Of a stretch of 64,000 bases of DNA, positions 39,638 to 47,797 are shown piece by piece (position 1 is the first letter of the stretch; each line of letters begins with the position of its first letter). The notes under the pieces were generated by a model. That model ran no database searches and was not told where the DNA came from. It worked only from the letters and a program-made list of their open reading frames with translations. Source of the DNA: Alphaproteobacteria bacterium. GTDB lineage: Bacteria > Pseudomonadota > Alphaproteobacteria > CACIAM-22H2. Made by a program: the position numbers and the translations under genes. The stretch covers positions 358,296 through 422,295 of the forward strand of contig JAFKFM010000010.1 in NCBI GenBank assembly GCA_017308135.1. The letters are read 5' to 3'.

Positions 39638-40915
39638 TTACTTGCTCACGGCGTTGTCGATCTCCTCCTGCACCTTGGCGTAGGCCTGGGGCAGGGTGAG
39701 CGTGCCGGTGATCGCTTGCGCGACGTAGTTCACGGTCGCGTTAAAGATCGCGACGTTACGCTGGTAGCTTTGCAGCTGGTGCGCGACGGGCGAGATCTTC
39801 TGGAAGTCCGCGGTGAACTGCTTCAGCGCGGCCTGCGTTTCGGGGCCGACGTCCTTGCCGTAGTTCAGGCCCTTTTCCGCGATCCCCTTATGCGCGGGGA
39901 TCTGGACGGTGCGCTCGTAGTATTCCTTCAGCACCGGCTCGGACGCCATGAACTCCATGACCTTGGCGACTTCGGCCGGATGCTTGGTCGCCTTGAACGC
40001 GACCATCGCGGCCCCGCCGGGCATCGCCGAGCAGCCCGCCGGACCGCAAGGCTGCGGCGGCACGACCCACTCGAACTTGTCGCCGACATCCGACTGGAAG
40101 CGCTGAATCATCCACGAGCCCGAGATGACCATCGCGACGTCGTTGTTGATGAACATGTCGCCGGCGTTCTTCCACTTCGCACCCGAAGCGCCCGGCCACA
40201 GATCCTGCGGCATCAAGCCGTCCTTGTGCCACTGGACCATACGTTCCGACACGGCCTTGAAGCCGTCGTCGACGACGTTGGACGGCACGCCTTTCGCGTC
40301 GAAATACTTGGCGCCGTAGCTGATCGACACGCCGGCGAAGCGATGGCCGGTGCGGTCCATCACCATGCCCGCGTAGACCTTGCCCTTCTTCTGGACTTCG
40401 GCCGTCGCCTTGGCCCAATCGTCCCAGGTCGCGCCGGCACCCGGCATCTTCACGCCGGCTTGGTCGAACATCGTCTTGTTGACGAACGGGCCCGTGACGG
40501 TGATCTGCGTCAGGAAGCCGTAGATACCCTTGTCGTTCTCGCCCACGCGCATCCAGGGCAAGGTGGAGGCGAAGTTACTTTCCCAATACGCCGCGTTCAC
40601 ATGCGGGCGCAGATCGAGATAGTATTTGTTGAGGCCGCCGAGATTGGTGACGCGCGCCATATCCGGCGCCTCGCCGCCTTGCAGGCGCGTCTCGAGCTGT
40701 TCGCGGATCACCGCGAAGCCGACCTTGTCGACCGTCACTTTGATCGTCGGGTTCGCCTTCTCGAAGCGATCGAGCAGATCGCGCGCGACGTCGCATTCAT
40801 TCGCGTCCGCGTAGCACAGGTAACGCAGATTGACGGTCTGCGCCGATGCGGCGGTCGCCATCGCGAACAGCGACGCGGTCGCGAACAAAGCCAGCGTTGA
40901 TTTCTGGATCTTCAT
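39638..40915 (-). CDS. Sugar ABC transporter substrate-binding protein, family 1 (SmoF-like position)
   Basis: 425-residue periplasmic protein. ATG at 40915 follows GGGAGGA; the signal peptide ends at ATAASA. Mature segments such as VTVDKVGFAVIREQLETRLQGGEAPDM and INNDVAMVISGSWM are typical of SBP_bac_1 proteins. A Cys pair (QPCGPAGCSAMPGG) sits near the ligand cleft. It heads an operon with MalFG-type permeases, a MalK-type ATPase and a GH31 glycosidase, so a glycoside ligand is expected, possibly sulfoquinovosyl glycerol given the neighbours. Confidence 0.88.
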   Translation of the reverse strand: MKIQKSTLALFATASLFAMATAASAQTVNLRYLCYADANECDVARDLLDRFEKANPTIKVTVDKVGFAVIREQLETRLQGGEAPDMARVTNLGGLNKYYLDLRPHVNAAYWESNFASTLPWMRVGENDKGIYGFLTQITVTGPFVNKTMFDQAGVKMPGAGATWDDWAKATAEVQKKGKVYAGMVMDRTGHRFAGVSISYGAKYFDAKGVPSNVVDDGFKAVSERMVQWHKDGLMPQDLWPGASGAKWKNAGDMFINNDVAMVISGSWMIQRFQSDVGDKFEWVVPPQPCGPAGCSAMPGGAAMVAFKATKHPAEVAKVMEFMASEPVLKEYYERTVQIPAHKGIAEKGLNYGKDVGPETQAALKQFTADFQKISPVAHQLQSYQRNVAIFNATVNYVAQAITGTLTLPQAYAKVQEEIDNAVSK

Positions 40916-40989
40916 CGTTGTCCTCCCAGCCGCCGGGGAATACCGGCTGGCGAATTGGCGGCGATATTGGTCGCCTTGCGAATTATCTT

Positions 40990-41003
40990 GGCAAACGTTT
41001 GCC
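40990..41003. promoter_or_regulatory. Probable LacI-family operator
   Basis: GGCAAACGTTTGCC is a perfect 14-base palindrome with a central CG, the classic form of LacI/GalR operators. It lies between the divergent binding-protein gene (start 40915) and the LacI gene (start 41067), 75 and 64 bases from the two start codons. It probably mediates control of the sugar operon and autoregulation. Confidence 0.7.
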
Positions 41004-41066
41004 GAAAGAGTCAAGCTGCCTACGATGACAAACCGGCGATGACGCCGAAAAAAGAGGGGGGAGGGC

Positions 41067-42116
41067 ATGGAAAAGCGACCGCGCAAGCCGGATTCGCCCC
41101 GCGTCTCTCTGAATACAATCGCCGAAAAGGCCGGTGTTTCGGTTTCGACCGTCTCGCGCATCGTCAACGGCCATTTGAACCGCGCCAATCCGCGCACCGT
41201 CGAGCGGGTCCGGGCTCTGCTCGACGAATTCGATTACCGGCCCGACAAGATCGCGCGCGCTTTGCGCCGGGGTGAGAGCCGCGTGATCGCGATGCTCGTG
41301 CCCAATCTTGACAATCCGGCGATGGGCGCCATCGCGTCGTCGACCGAGGCGGCGCTGCGCGCGGCGGGCTACGTCATGCTGATGTGCGATACGCATGACG
41401 AGCCGGAATTGCAGGACTACTACCTCGCCGCCATGCGCGAGCAATCGGTCGAGGGCTATATCGTCGTGTCGGCGGTCGCGAGTCCGATGCTGGCGACGTT
41501 CCTCGACCGCGGCGAACCGATCGTGCTGGTCGGCCGCCATGCGCCGCCGGGCATGAAGCGCACGGCATTCGTCGGCATCGACAATTTCGCCGCCGGCAAA
41601 CTCGCGACCGAGTATCTGCTGGGACATGGCGCCATTCCGGCGGCCGTGCATACGTCGCTGGCGTCGTCGGCCATCGCCGATCGCCTGAAAGGCTATCAAG
41701 CCGCGATGGCGGCGGCGGGGCATAAGGGCGATGCGGTGCGCATCGCGGGCTCGACGCATCTTCAGCATTTGGAAGCGGGCTATCTCGCCGCCCAAGCGCT
41801 GGTCGCCAAAGGCGGCTGGCCGAAAGCCGTGTTCTGCGTTTCGGACCTTATGGCTTATGGCGTCTACCGCTTGGCCAACGAGCATGGCGTCGCCGTGCCC
41901 GGGCATTGCGTGATCGCGGGCGTGGACGACAGCAAGCTCAACGATTGGATCGCGTCCTGGCTGCCGTCGGTCCATATCCCTTATGCGGAATACGGCGCCG
42001 CGATATTCGAGCAGTTAAAGAACGTGTGGTCCGGTGCCCCCGCCGGCGACAAATTGCTGCGGCATCGCTTGATCGATCGGCTGGCGGCACGCACCACGAA
42101 GGCGGGCGCCGCGTGA
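41067..42116 (+). CDS. LacI-family transcriptional regulator
   Basis: 349 residues. LacI HTH at about residues 14-60 (VSLNTIAEKAGVSVSTVSRIVNGH), then a periplasmic-binding-protein-like sensor (VIAMLVPNLDNPAMGAIASS onward). Strong AGAGGGGGGAGGG upstream. Divergent from the sugar importer operon and translationally coupled (GTGA) to the downstream hydrolase gene. The inducer is presumably the imported sugar or its product. Confidence 0.92.
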   Translation: MEKRPRKPDSPRVSLNTIAEKAGVSVSTVSRIVNGHLNRANPRTVERVRALLDEFDYRPDKIARALRRGESRVIAMLVPNLDNPAMGAIASSTEAALRAAGYVMLMCDTHDEPELQDYYLAAMREQSVEGYIVVSAVASPMLATFLDRGEPIVLVGRHAPPGMKRTAFVGIDNFAAGKLATEYLLGHGAIPAAVHTSLASSAIADRLKGYQAAMAAAGHKGDAVRIAGSTHLQHLEAGYLAAQALVAKGGWPKAVFCVSDLMAYGVYRLANEHGVAVPGHCVIAGVDDSKLNDWIASWLPSVHIPYAEYGAAIFEQLKNVWSGAPAGDKLLRHRLIDRLAARTTKAGAA

Positions 42117-42997
42117 GCGGCGATCGCACGGTGCTGGCGGGTTTGCTCGGCGGCTTCGCGCCGTCGCGGTTCAAAACGTTGTCGCGCACGCCCGAACCCG
42201 CCGACGGATTCCGGGCGGAGAAACTCATCCTCGAACGCGTCGATGGTGTGCGCGTGCGCGGCTTTCTGATCGGGCCCGCCGGTGAATGGCGTGGTTTGCC
42301 CGCGATCGTCTACGCCCATGCCCACGGCGCCAAATACGATATCGGCGCGCGCGAATTGCTCGACGGGCGGCCCGCTTTGCGAGGGGCCTACGCGCCCGAT
42401 CTCGCGCGGCACGGGATCGTGGCTTTGGCGCTCGATATGCCGTGTTTCGGCGATCGGGCGACCGAGCCGGAATCCGCCACCGCCAAGCGCCATCTGTGGA
42501 ATGGTACGACGCTGTTCGGCGAGATGCTGAACGATCTCGGTGGTGCGGTGGATGTGCTGGCGGCGCAGGACGGCGTGGACGCCAAACGCATCGGCGCGTT
42601 CGGCCTGTCGATGGGGGCCACGCTCGCGTTCTGGCTTGGCGCGCTTGATATGCGCATCGCCGCCGTCGCGCATCTGTGCTGTTTCGCCGATCTGGGCGAA
42701 CTCGTCCGGCAAAACGGCCACGATCTTCACGGCATCTACATGACCGTGCCCGGCCTCTTGCCGAAAATGCGCACGGGCCAGATCGCCGGATTGGCCGCCC
42801 CGCGCCCGCAATACGCGGCGATGGGGGCGAAGGATCCGCTCACGCCGCCTGAGGCGATCGATATCGGGCTCGCCGATCTCAAACTCGCCTATGGCGACTC
42901 AAGCGCGCTGCGCATCCATGTCGATCCGGACACGGGCCATGTCGAAACGCCGCGCATGCGCGCGGACGTTTTAAGATTTTTTGCCGAAAGCCTTTAG
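42113..42997 (+). CDS. Alpha/beta-hydrolase (dienelactone hydrolase/acyl esterase-like), GTG start
   Basis: 294 residues. GTG at 42113 overlaps the LacI stop and gives a start just ahead of the first conserved strand. Oxyanion/HG-like segment IVYAHAHGAKYDIG, nucleophile elbow GLSMGATLAF, and late GAKDPLTPP and DTGHVETPRM stretches holding the expected Asp and His. No signal peptide. An intracellular esterase in the same regulon as the glycosidase could deacylate an imported glycolipid headgroup or sugar ester; the substrate is unproven. Stops overlap the convergent reductase gene by 4 bases. Confidence 0.8.
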   Translation: MSGDRTVLAGLLGGFAPSRFKTLSRTPEPADGFRAEKLILERVDGVRVRGFLIGPAGEWRGLPAIVYAHAHGAKYDIGARELLDGRPALRGAYAPDLARHGIVALALDMPCFGDRATEPESATAKRHLWNGTTLFGEMLNDLGGAVDVLAAQDGVDAKRIGAFGLSMGATLAFWLGALDMRIAAVAHLCCFADLGELVRQNGHDLHGIYMTVPGLLPKMRTGQIAGLAAPRPQYAAMGAKDPLTPPEAIDIGLADLKLAYGDSSALRIHVDPDTGHVETPRMRADVLRFFAESL

Positions 42998-43887
42998 GGC
43001 ACCGGCTTCCCGTTGGCGAGCGAGTAAAGCTCGTACCACGTCTCGCGATCCATATCGAGCTTCATCGCGTCGCCGATCTTGGCGATGCGCGCGAGATTGT
43101 TGGTGCCGAGCACGGGGATCAGGCGCGACGGGTGGCGCAGCAGCCACGCGACGGCGACCGCCGCTTCGTCGATGCCCGTTTTCGCGCCGATCTTCGCCAA
43201 GGCTTCGCGCAGCTTGGCGTGTTCGGGCGCGTAAATCCGCCCGCCGCCCAAAGGCGACCACGCCATCGGTGCCATGCAACGCTCCTGCATCGAGGCGATG
43301 TCGCCGTTGGTGAAGGGCGAAGTTTCCAGCAGACTCACTTCGATCTGGTTGGTTGCCAGGTGGTTCTTCATCGCCGATTGCAGCAGACTCAAATCCCAGG
43401 GGCGGAAATTGGAAACGCCCGCCGCACAGATTTTGCCTTCTGCGATCAGCGCGTCCAGCGCGCGGCCGGTCTCGACATGGTCCATTAGCGGGTCGGGACG
43501 ATGGATCAGCAGCAGATCGATCCGCTCGATCGCCATTTCGCGCAAGGACGCCTCGACCGAGGCGCGGATATGCGCTTCGCTCGTGTCGTAATGCTTGACC
43601 CGGCGATGCGCATGCCGCCCGGCGGGCGCGATGATGTCGCATTTGGTGACGATTTCGACTTTGGCCCGCAGATGCGGCGCTGCCTTGAACGCGCCGCCCA
43701 AAATCGCCTCGGCCGTGTAGCCGCCGTAGATGTCGGCTTGGTCGAGTGTCGTGATCCCTTGCGCCAAGCAGGCTTCGATCTTCGCCTGAACGTGTTTGGG
43801 CGATTTGTCCGTGTCGTCGCCCAAGCGCCACATGCCGTAGACGAGGCGGCTGAGTTGCAGGCCAGGCGTTAGATCGATGCGTTGCAT
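42994..43887 (-). CDS. Aldo/keto reductase, SmoB-like (6-oxo-sugar reductase candidate)
   Basis: 297 residues from the ATG at 43887. AKR catalytic tetrad region: Asp50 and Tyr54 in LDQADIYGGY, Lys in VTKCDI, His in LLLIHRPDP. GVSNFRPWD and VLGTNNLARI bind NADPH. The YdhF-like sequence, the length and its coupling to an SsuD-like monooxygenase resemble SmoB, which reduces 6-dehydroglucose to glucose in sulfoquinovose breakdown; this is from memory and needs a search. One-base overlap (TAATG) with the monooxygenase gene. Confidence 0.82.
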   Translation of the reverse strand: MQRIDLTPGLQLSRLVYGMWRLGDDTDKSPKHVQAKIEACLAQGITTLDQADIYGGYTAEAILGGAFKAAPHLRAKVEIVTKCDIIAPAGRHAHRRVKHYDTSEAHIRASVEASLREMAIERIDLLLIHRPDPLMDHVETGRALDALIAEGKICAAGVSNFRPWDLSLLQSAMKNHLATNQIEVSLLETSPFTNGDIASMQERCMAPMAWSPLGGGRIYAPEHAKLREALAKIGAKTGIDEAAVAVAWLLRHPSRLIPVLGTNNLARIAKIGDAMKLDMDRETWYELYSLANGKPVP

Positions 43888-45044
43888 TAGCGGCGGACTC
43901 TGGTACCGAGCGGCGTGGCGGGCGTGGATGCCGGCACGCGGCCGTATTCGTGCGGCAGCGAGCAGGTTTTGAGATTGGGCAGCACTTTCGTGCCGAAATG
44001 CCGCGCCTCGTCGAGATGCGGATAACCGGAGAAGATGAAGGCGCGAATACCCATCTTCCGGTATTCCTCGATCTGCGTCATCACCTGATCGGTGGAGCCG
44101 ACGAGGGCGGCGCCGCAACCCGATCGCGCGCGGCCGATCCCGGTCCATAGATGCGGCTCGACATAACCGAATTTGTCGGCGAGTTCGCGGATCTTGGCCT
44201 GATGGGCCACACCCAGGCTGATGCTGTCATGCGCGCGCTCGCGGATCAGCTTGCCGTATTCGTCGTCGAGCTTGGCGACGAGGTAATCGGCATACTCGCG
44301 CGCCTCTTTTTCGGTATCGCGCACGATCATGTGGACGCGCAGGCCGTAATCGAGCGTGCGGCCATGCGCGGCGGCCCGCGCGTGCACGTCCTTCATGCGC
44401 TTGGCGAGCAGATCCTTGGTCTCCGGCCACATCAAGTAAACGTCGCATTGCGCGCCGCACAGCTCCAGCGCGTCGGGCGAGTAACCGCCGAAATAGAGCA
44501 GCGGCCCGCCATTCTGCTGATAGGGCTTGGCCGGAACGGTGGTGACGCCCTTGAACTGATAGGTCTCGCCGTCATGGTCGATCGTGTCGCGCGTCCAGGC
44601 CTGGCGCAGGATCTGGACGACCTCGTGGCTGCGGCGATAACGCAGCGCGCTGTCGGCGACTTCGCCCGGAAAGTCGGAGGAGATCACGTTCAGCGTCAGC
44701 CGACCCTTCAGCATATGGTCGAGTGTCGCGACCGTGCGGGCCAGCATGATCGGCTGCATTTCGCCGCAGCGTATGGCGGCGAGCAGGTTGATCTTGCTGG
44801 TGATGGGCGCGCAGGCGGCGACGAAGCTCAGCGTGTCCTGGCCGACCTGATAGGACGACGGGCACAAAATATTGCGGAAGCCGTAGCCTTCGGCGGCCTT
44901 CACGATCGACGAGCAATGCTCCCAGGATGAGCGCAAGCTCCCGTCGGGCACGCCAAGCTGGGCGTAATCGTCGGAGCAAAGGGCGGCGAACCAGCTGATT
45001 TCGGCGGCGTCGAGGTCGGGCGAAGTGATCGGAACGATCGTCAT
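43887..45044 (-). CDS. FMN-dependent LLM-class sulfonate monooxygenase (SsuD/SmoC-like)
   Basis: 385-residue TIM-barrel flavoenzyme from the ATG at 45044. Features of SsuD relatives: LLAAIRCGEMQPIMLARTVATLDHMLKGRLTLNVISSD, the RRSHEVVQILRQAW segment, and LVGSTDQVMTQIEEYRKMGIRAFIFSGYPHLDEA near the C terminus. Such enzymes use FMNH2 and O2 to split a C-S bond, releasing sulfite and an aldehyde. Coupled to an aldo/keto reductase that could reduce that aldehyde. No flavin reductase gene is present in the window. Alkanesulfonates or sulfoquinovose are both possible substrates. Confidence 0.85.
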   Translation of the reverse strand: MTIVPITSPDLDAAEISWFAALCSDDYAQLGVPDGSLRSSWEHCSSIVKAAEGYGFRNILCPSSYQVGQDTLSFVAACAPITSKINLLAAIRCGEMQPIMLARTVATLDHMLKGRLTLNVISSDFPGEVADSALRYRRSHEVVQILRQAWTRDTIDHDGETYQFKGVTTVPAKPYQQNGGPLLYFGGYSPDALELCGAQCDVYLMWPETKDLLAKRMKDVHARAAAHGRTLDYGLRVHMIVRDTEKEAREYADYLVAKLDDEYGKLIRERAHDSISLGVAHQAKIRELADKFGYVEPHLWTGIGRARSGCGAALVGSTDQVMTQIEEYRKMGIRAFIFSGYPHLDEARHFGTKVLPNLKTCSLPHEYGRVPASTPATPLGTRVRR

Positions 45045-45143
45045 ACGCGTTTCCCTGATGGAAGTTTTATTCTCGCTGTCGCATTCTTTGCGCCGACGGC
45101 GCATGTTCCGTCAACGGTCAGTTCGACGCAATCGGGGAGAGGC

Positions 45144-46247
45144 ATGGTCACGCTGCGCTACGGAGTCATCGGTTGCGGGATGATGGGGCAGGAGCACTTA
45201 CGCAACATCGCCCTGCTGAAAGACGCGGAAATCGCGGCGATTTTCGAGCCCGATGCCGAGATGCGCGCGCGCTCGAAAGCACTGGCGCCGACGGTGGAAT
45301 TCGTCGGATCGATTGCCGAGTTGGTGCGGCGCCAAGACATCGACTGCCTGCTGATCGCCAGCCCCAACGACAAGCATCTCGGCCAGTTGGAGGAGATCGC
45401 GGCGATTCGCCCGCTGCCCGTCCTCGTCGAAAAGCCCTTGTTCACCAACGCGGCCGATACTTCCCGTGTCGCGGAATTGCGCAAGCGCTATACGGCCCCG
45501 ATCTGGGTGGCGATGGAGTATCGCTACATGCCGCCGGTGACGCGGCTGATCGAAAGCGTTGATGCGGCGACCGGCGGCGTAAAGATGCTGACGATCCGCG
45601 AGCATCGCTACCCGTTCCTGGAAAAGGTCGGCGATTGGAACCGCTTCAACGAGCGCACCGGCGGCACGCTGGTCGAGAAATGCTGCCATTTCTTCGATCT
45701 CATGCGCCATATCGCGCAGTCCGATCCCGTGCGCGTGATGGCGTCGGGCGGGCAAGCCGTGAACCATCTCGACGAGCGGATCGGCAATCGTACGCCCGAT
45801 ATCTGGGATCACGCTTACGCGATCGTCGATTTCAAATCGGGCCTGCGGGCGATGCTGGAACTGTGCATGTTCGCCGAAGGCTCGAAATACCAGGAAGAGA
45901 TTTCCGCCGTCGGCCCTGCGGGCAAGATCGAATGCCATGTCCCCGGCCCGGGGCGGTTCTGGCCCGCGCATTTGGGCCCCGCACCGGTGGCGCAGGTTGT
46001 CGTCAGCCCGCGCGACCCGGCGGGGCCGCGCACGCTGGAAGTACCAGTCGATCCCGAATTGCTCGCGGCGGGCGACCATAACGGCTCGACCTTCTACCAG
46101 CATCAGCGCTTCGCCGATGTCGTGCGCGGCAAGGGCAAGGTGGAGGTGAGCCTCGCCGATGGCTGGTGGGCCGCCGCGATGGGCATGGCCGCGCAGGAAT
46201 CCGCGCGCACCGGCCAGTCCGTGACGATCGCCGATCCGTTCGTCTGA
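45144..46247 (+). CDS. Gfo/Idh/MocA-family oxidoreductase
   Basis: 367 residues. Rossmann motif GVIGCGMMG at residues 6-14, then the EKP motif (LVEKPLF) and a C-terminal alpha/beta domain with HFFDLMRH. GGGGAGAGG-like ribosome site. Divergent from the SsuD-like monooxygenase gene (99-base gap). Family members are sugar dehydrogenases, but some are NAD-dependent glycosidases, including a recently described sulfoquinovosidase family; either role would fit the locus. Confidence 0.85.
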   Translation: MVTLRYGVIGCGMMGQEHLRNIALLKDAEIAAIFEPDAEMRARSKALAPTVEFVGSIAELVRRQDIDCLLIASPNDKHLGQLEEIAAIRPLPVLVEKPLFTNAADTSRVAELRKRYTAPIWVAMEYRYMPPVTRLIESVDAATGGVKMLTIREHRYPFLEKVGDWNRFNERTGGTLVEKCCHFFDLMRHIAQSDPVRVMASGGQAVNHLDERIGNRTPDIWDHAYAIVDFKSGLRAMLELCMFAEGSKYQEEISAVGPAGKIECHVPGPGRFWPAHLGPAPVAQVVVSPRDPAGPRTLEVPVDPELLAAGDHNGSTFYQHQRFADVVRGKGKVEVSLADGWWAAAMGMAAQESARTGQSVTIADPFV

Positions 46248-46275
46248 ATGCCGTATTAAGTTAGAGAGTAGGACT

Positions 46276-47790
46276 ATGAACGCCAATCTTTTCGCTCGTC
46301 TCGAAGCCCGCATCGTCGATCCCGCGCGCATCGCGATCGAATTGCCCGACGGCACCCCGATTTCGTATGGCGCCTTGCGCGCACGCACGGCGCGTATCGC
46401 CAATCGCCTGAAGGCGCTGGGCCTGCAAACCGGCGACCGCGTGGCGGTGCAGGTGGAGAAATCGGTCGATGCGCTGGCGCTCTATCTCGCCACGGTGCGT
46501 GCGGGCGGCGTGTTCCTGCCGCTGAACACCGCCTATACGCTGGCCGAGCTGGAGTACTTCATCGGCGACGCGGGCCCGCGCATCGTCGTCTGCGATCCGG
46601 CACGCGAGGCGGGGCTGAAACCGGTCGCGGCGAAGCTGGGCGGTACGGTCGCGACGCTGGGGGCCGACGGTTCGGGCTCTCTGCTCGCCGAAATCGATGC
46701 GCTACCGGGCGATTTCGCGACCGAGCCCCGCAAGGGCGACGATCTCGCCGCGATCCTCTACACCTCGGGCACGACCGGGCGATCCAAAGGCGCCATGTTG
46801 ACCCACGACAATCTGGTGTCGAACGCCGAGACGCTGATCGGCTATTGGCGCTTCACGGATAAGGACACGCTGATCCACGCGTTGCCGATCTATCACACGC
46901 ATGGGCTGTTCGTGGCGTCGAACGTGATTCTGTTCTCCGGCGCCAAGATGATTTTCTTGCCGAAGTTCGACGCCAACGACGTGCTGAAGCGGATGTCGAA
47001 GGCCACCACGCTGATGGGCGTGCCGACCTTCTATGTGCGCTTGCTGCAGGCGCCGGGCCTCACCAAGGAAGCGACCGCCGGGATGCGGCTGTTCGTCTCC
47101 GGTTCGGCGCCGTTGCTCGCCGACACGCATCGCGAGTGGAGTGCGCGCACCGGTCACGCGATCCTCGAGCGCTACGGCATGACCGAGACGAATATGAACA
47201 CCTCGAACCCCTATGACGGGGATCGCGTGCCCGGCGCCGTCGGTTTCCCGCTGCCGGGCGTGGACGTGCGCGTCGCCGACCCGGAGACGGGCAAGATCCT
47301 CGGCGCCGACGAAATCGGCATGATCGAGGTGAAGGGTCCGAACGTGTTCAAGGGCTATTGGAACATGCCGGAGAAGACGGCGTCGGAGTTCCGGCAAGAC
47401 GGGTTCTTCATCACCGGCGATCTCGGCAAGATCGACGCCAAGGGCTACGTGCATATTGTCGGGCGCGGCAAGGACCTCATCATCACCGGCGGGTTCAACG
47501 TCTACCCGAAGGAGATCGAGGCGGAGATCGACGCGATCCCGGGCGTGTTCGAAAGTGCGGTGATCGGCATTGCGCACGCGGATTTCGGCGAGGGCGTGAC
47601 CGCCGTCGTGGTGCGCAATCCGGGCGCCACGGTGACGGAAGCCGACATCGTCGCGGCGCTCGCCGACCGCTTGGCCAAATTCAAGCAGCCCAAGCGCGTG
47701 TTCTTCGTCGACGATTTGCCGCGCAACGCCATGGGCAAGGTGCAGAAGAACGTCCTGCGCGAGACCTATAAGGACATTTACAAGTCCTAA
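46276..47790 (+). CDS. matB: Malonyl-CoA synthetase-like acyl-CoA ligase
   Basis: 504 residues, the usual MatB length. AMP-binding motif LYTSGTTGRSKGAML at residues 161-175, an acyl-pocket segment PIYHTHGLFVASN, ERYGMTETNMNTSNPYDGDRVPG, the hinge region GRGKDLIITGGFNVYPKEIE, and the catalytic Lys near AMGKVQKN. MatB ligates malonate (or methylmalonate) to CoA. It sits 28 bases after the Gfo/Idh/MocA gene and 7 bases before soxB, away from the usual matA/dct partners, so the in vivo substrate is less certain. Confidence 0.85.
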   Translation: MNANLFARLEARIVDPARIAIELPDGTPISYGALRARTARIANRLKALGLQTGDRVAVQVEKSVDALALYLATVRAGGVFLPLNTAYTLAELEYFIGDAGPRIVVCDPAREAGLKPVAAKLGGTVATLGADGSGSLLAEIDALPGDFATEPRKGDDLAAILYTSGTTGRSKGAMLTHDNLVSNAETLIGYWRFTDKDTLIHALPIYHTHGLFVASNVILFSGAKMIFLPKFDANDVLKRMSKATTLMGVPTFYVRLLQAPGLTKEATAGMRLFVSGSAPLLADTHREWSARTGHAILERYGMTETNMNTSNPYDGDRVPGAVGFPLPGVDVRVADPETGKILGADEIGMIEVKGPNVFKGYWNMPEKTASEFRQDGFFITGDLGKIDAKGYVHIVGRGKDLIITGGFNVYPKEIEAEIDAIPGVFESAVIGIAHADFGEGVTAVVVRNPGATVTEADIVAALADRLAKFKQPKRVFFVDDLPRNAMGKVQKNVLRETYKDIYKS

Positions 47791-47797
47791 GCCGCGC

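Noticed and set aside
45090..45102. GCGCC-GAC-GGCGC inverted repeat in the monooxygenase/Gfo divergent gap
   Set aside because: Only five base pairs of pure GC; such repeats are expected by chance in this DNA, so it was not listed as an operator.
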